Source: Rhizobium sp. Q54
GTDB lineage: Bacteria > Pseudomonadota > Alphaproteobacteria > Rhizobiales > Beijerinckiaceae
Length of the DNA: 8,339 bases
Reading direction: 5' to 3'
NCBI GenBank assembly: GCA_945903655.1
Contig: CAMDOY010000150.1
Location: 1 to 8,339 of the forward strand
How positions within the stretch are numbered: the first letter of the stretch is position 1; the number at the start of each line of letters is the position of its first letter. The translations under genes were made by a program, and so were the position numbers. Positions 6,585 through 8,339 of the stretch are shown here, piece after piece. The notes below the pieces were generated by a model. It did not search any database, was not told the DNA's origin, and saw nothing but the letters and a program-made list of their open reading frames with translations.

Positions 6585-7124
6585 TCAGGGAGCCGGGAGC
6601 GGCGCCGGGCTGCTGGCGAGCGAGCGCAGGTAGAGGATGATGTCGGCGCGCTTGGCCGCATCCTTCTCGCCCGCATAGGACATTTTGGTGCCGGCGACCA
6701 CACCCTTGGGGTTGGCGAGGAAGGCGTTCATCTGGGCGTAATCCCACTTGCCGCCCTTGCCCTTCATGGAGTCGGAATAGGCGAAAGCGGTGGAGCCCAC
6801 GGCGCGGTCGATCACGCCGTAGAGATTGGGGCCAGTGGCCTTGGCGGCGGCGCCCGACTCGAAGTTATGGCAGGCGGCGCAGGCCTTGATGAGATTTTCG
6901 CCCTTCTTGGCGTCCGCCTTGGCGAGCAGGACCGGCAGGGGCGCCGCTTCAACGGCGGCGGCCGCCGGGCCGCCAACGGCCGCTTCGGCCACAGGAAGGG
7001 CGTAGCCGGGCTTGGCGGGCCGAGGCGCGGCGAACAGCGCGTCCGAGATGATGCCCAGGCCCATCACCAGAAGGAGGGAGCCGAGCACGGCGCCGGCGAT
7101 CTTGTTGAGCTCGAAAGAATCCAT
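6585..7124 (-). CDS. cycM: Membrane-anchored c-type cytochrome, CycM-like
   Basis: This 179-residue protein has an N-terminal hydrophobic segment (about 9-31) that probably stays as a membrane anchor. An Ala/Pro-rich linker (about 32-66) follows, then a class I cytochrome c domain on the periplasmic side. The haem motif is CAACH at 82-86, TGPNLYGV lies at 97-104, and the distal ligand is probably Met148 in GTKMSYAG. The N-terminus MDSFELNKIAGAVLG resembles what I recall of rhizobial CycM, which passes electrons from the bc1 complex to an aa3-type oxidase; that role is inferred by resemblance. The ATG at 7124 follows GGAG by nine bases, which supports the start. The gene is monocistronic by layout: divergent from kdsB and closed by its own strong terminator. 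Haem attachment would need the Ccm system, not seen here. The symbol is less sure than the family. Confidence 0.9.
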   Translation of the reverse strand: MDSFELNKIAGAVLGSLLLVMGLGIISDALFAAPRPAKPGYALPVAEAAVGGPAAAAVEAAPLPVLLAKADAKKGENLIKACAACHNFESGAAAKATGPNLYGVIDRAVGSTAFAYSDSMKGKGGKWDYAQMNAFLANPKGVVAGTKMSYAGEKDAAKRADIILYLRSLASSPAPLPAP

Positions 7125-7285
7125 GCCTGCAGGCTCCGCTTTCAGCCCATCCGCGCATCAGACGCGAAGGGGCGCTCGAGGCCGATCAATCAGCCCCATG
7201 AGGTCGGGGGTTGATTACCCGCTTTGCGCACCGCTTGGCAACAGTATAAGCAGCATGATCAATGCTACTTTTTGACGCCTGACCC
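7125..7285. promoter_or_regulatory. Divergent intergenic region between cycM and kdsB
   Basis: This 161-bp spacer must hold start signals for both neighbours. For kdsB, TATAAG at 7245-7250 matches the -10 consensus at five of six positions and would start RNA about 29 bases before the ATG. Its possible -35, TTTGCG at 7223-7228 with a 16-bp spacer, is poor, and no Shine-Dalgarno precedes kdsB. For cycM, TTGCCA (minus strand, 7241-7236) is a good -35 look-alike without a good -10. GATCAAT occurs twice, at 7184-7190 and 7257-7263. No small gene or RNA was recognised. Confidence 0.4.
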
Positions 7286-8017
7286 ATGACCGCCATCATT
7301 CTCATTCCCGCCCGCATGGCCTCCACCCGTCTTCCCGGCAAGCCCCTGGCCGATATCCAGGGCGAGCCGATGATCGTCCACGTCTGGCGCAGGGCCTGCG
7401 AAGCGGGCATCGGCGAGGTGGTCGTGGCCGCCGACGCGCCGGAAATCGTCGCCGCCGTGGAGGCCGCAGGCGGGCGCGCCGTGCTCACGGGCATGCATCA
7501 TCAGTCCGGCTCCGACCGCATCTTCGAGGCCCTGGGCCTCGCCGATCCCGGGGGGCTTCACGATATCGTGGTCAATGTGCAGGGCGATCTGCCGACCGTG
7601 GAGGCTGCCACCGTCCGCGCCGCCTTCCAGCCCCTGGCCGATCCCGCCGTGGACATCGGCACGGTCTGCGCGCAGATCACAAGGGCCGAGGAGCGCATCG
7701 ATCCCAATGTGGTGAAGGTGGTCGGCTCGCCCCTCAGCGACACCCAGATGCGGGCGCTCTATTTCACCCGCGCCACCGCCCCCCATGGGGAGGGGCCGCT
7801 GTGGCACCATATCGGGCTCTACGCCTATCGCCGGGCGGCTCTGGCGCGCTTCGTCGCCCTGCCGCCCTCCGCGCTGGAGCAGCGCGAGAAGCTGGAGCAA
7901 TTGCGCGCGCTGGAAGCGGGCATGCGGATTGATGTGAGCGTGGTGGGCGAGGTTCCGCTGGGGGTGGACACGCCCCATGATCTGGAGCGCGCCCGGGTCA
8001 TGCTGGCGCGCAAATGA
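7286..8017 (+). CDS. kdsB: 3-deoxy-manno-octulosonate cytidylyltransferase (CMP-Kdo synthetase)
   Basis: KdsB joins CTP and Kdo to give CMP-Kdo, the activated sugar for the inner core of lipopolysaccharide, so it implies a Gram-negative envelope. The 243-residue protein has the family length and motifs: the nucleotide-binding IPARMASTRLPGKPL at 7-21 (Arg10, Arg15, Lys19), TGMHHQSGSDR at 68-78, VNVQGD at 96-101 with Asp101 as likely metal ligand, the HIGLYAYRR segment at 175-183, and EQREKLEQLRALEAG at 198-212, followed by VDTPHDLERA at 227-236 with a second acidic ligand. The ATG at 7286 gives the canonical N-terminus, although no Shine-Dalgarno is visible. Its stop overlaps an ATG (8014) in the frame of pheA, so the two are probably cotranscribed. 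It could also be read as a related sugar-nucleotide transferase, but the combined motifs favour KdsB strongly. Confidence 0.96.
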   Translation: MTAIILIPARMASTRLPGKPLADIQGEPMIVHVWRRACEAGIGEVVVAADAPEIVAAVEAAGGRAVLTGMHHQSGSDRIFEALGLADPGGLHDIVVNVQGDLPTVEAATVRAAFQPLADPAVDIGTVCAQITRAEERIDPNVVKVVGSPLSDTQMRALYFTRATAPHGEGPLWHHIGLYAYRRAALARFVALPPSALEQREKLEQLRALEAGMRIDVSVVGEVPLGVDTPHDLERARVMLARK

Positions 8018-8023
8018 ACGATC

Positions 8024-8028
8024 AGGAG
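8024..8028 (+). promoter_or_regulatory. Ribosome binding site AGGAG that favours the GTG start of pheA
   Basis: AGGAG lies six bases before the GTG at 8035, an ideal spacing. It touches the in-frame ATG at 8029, too close to serve it, and lies downstream of the ATG at 8014. It is therefore the main evidence for choosing 8035. Confidence 0.6.
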
Positions 8029-8034
8029 ATGCAA

Positions 8035-8339
8035 GTGAAGAAGGTGATCTCGTATCAGGGCGAGCCGGGGGCGAATTCCCATATCGCCTGCCTCGATGTC
8101 TATCCGGACTGGGAGCCCTTGCCCTGCGCCAGTTTCGAGGACGCCTTCGCCGCCATCATCGACGGCACGGCGGATCTGGGCATGATCCCCATCGAGAATT
8201 CCATCGCCGGGCGCGTGGCCGACATCCACCATTTCCTGCCCGATTCCGGCCTGCACATCATCGGCGAGTACTTTCTGCCGATCCGCTTTCAGCTGCTCGG
8301 CCTGCGGGAAGCGTCTCTGGCGACGATCAAGCAGGTCTA
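8035..8339 (+). CDS. pheA: Prephenate dehydratase, N-terminal part, cut by the right edge
   Basis: Prephenate dehydratase converts prephenate to phenylpyruvate in phenylalanine synthesis. The 101 visible codons open with (M)KKVISYQGEPGANSHIA, then SFEDAFAAIIDGTADLGMIPIENSIAGRVADIHHFL, both characteristic of the first lobe of the catalytic domain. There is no chorismate mutase domain in front, so this is the stand-alone alphaproteobacterial type rather than the fused enterobacterial P-protein. The second lobe with the Thr-Arg-Phe motif and the regulatory ACT domain would lie beyond the window. The start is taken as GTG at 8035 because AGGAG sits six bases upstream and the resulting N-terminus fits the family. 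The ATG at 8014, overlapping the kdsB stop as ATGA, would add seven residues (MNDQEMQ) but has no ribosome site. It follows kdsB closely and is probably in the same transcript. Confidence 0.94.
   Translation, partial: MKKVISYQGEPGANSHIACLDVYPDWEPLPCASFEDAFAAIIDGTADLGMIPIENSIAGRVADIHHFLPDSGLHIIGEYFLPIRFQLLGLREASLATIKQV

Noticed and set aside
6499..6747. N-terminal extension of trpA through the terminator into cycM
   Set aside because: The extra residues are non-conserved and low complexity, and the frame is open only by composition. MTTRIDKRF at 6498 is the family N-terminus.
7265..7978. A 237-codon minus-strand frame opposite kdsB
   Set aside because: It shadows kdsB, which has every family motif; the antisense product is His/Gly/Arg-rich with no domain.
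1..8339. Search for mobile elements, tRNA or rRNA genes, CRISPR arrays, defence or toxin-antitoxin genes, and riboswitches
   Set aside because: All genes are core metabolic or transport families, gaps are at most 161 bp, and no terminal repeats, spaced repeats or structured-RNA signatures were seen. The strand and codon composition look uniform, with no sign of recent transfer.

Overview
This GC-rich window encodes ordinary bacterial core metabolism and is almost fully coding. The closest fit is an alphaproteobacterium of the Hyphomicrobiales (Rhizobiales) type. That placement is inferred from remembered family features: an AccD that has lost most of its zinc-ribbon cysteines, a CycM-like membrane-anchored cytochrome c next to kdsB and a stand-alone prephenate dehydratase, and a trpA-accD-folC block. 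I cannot name a genus from the sequence alone.

Layout. Six genes are read leftwards in one long line. From right to left they are trpA (6498-5662), accD (5662-4763), folC (4753-3449), an ABC transporter ATPase (3387-2635), its ABC-2-type permease (2638-1133) and polA (1050 to beyond the left edge). Junctions are tight: trpA/accD overlap by one base, accD/folC are 9 bp apart, and ATPase/permease share an ATGA overlap. The wider gaps are 61 bp before the ATPase, with a candidate promoter and short repeats, and 82 bp before polA. To the right of trpA lies a leftward cytochrome c gene (cycM-like, 7124-6585), closed by a strong intrinsic terminator. A 161-bp divergent spacer separates it from the rightward pair kdsB (7286-8017) and pheA (from about 8035, cut by the right edge).

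Functions. TrpA completes tryptophan synthesis, AccD commits acetyl-CoA to fatty acids, FolC glutamylates folates, KdsB activates Kdo for lipopolysaccharide, PheA (prephenate dehydratase) makes phenylpyruvate, CycM-type cytochrome c carries electrons at the membrane, and PolA repairs and processes DNA. The ABC pair is a complete ATPase-plus-permease transporter of unknown substrate.

I found no mobile element, tRNA, rRNA, CRISPR array, toxin-antitoxin pair, phage gene or defence system, and no convincing undescribed system. Points worth a second look are mostly small. trpA is not beside trpB but directly behind another gene's terminator. A repeated CATGTT element surrounds the putative ABC promoter. 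The ABC ATPase has Asp where the Q-loop Gln is expected, and its permease looks like two fused halves. AccD lacks an intact Cys4 zinc ribbon. Several very long antisense reading frames are GC-driven shadows.
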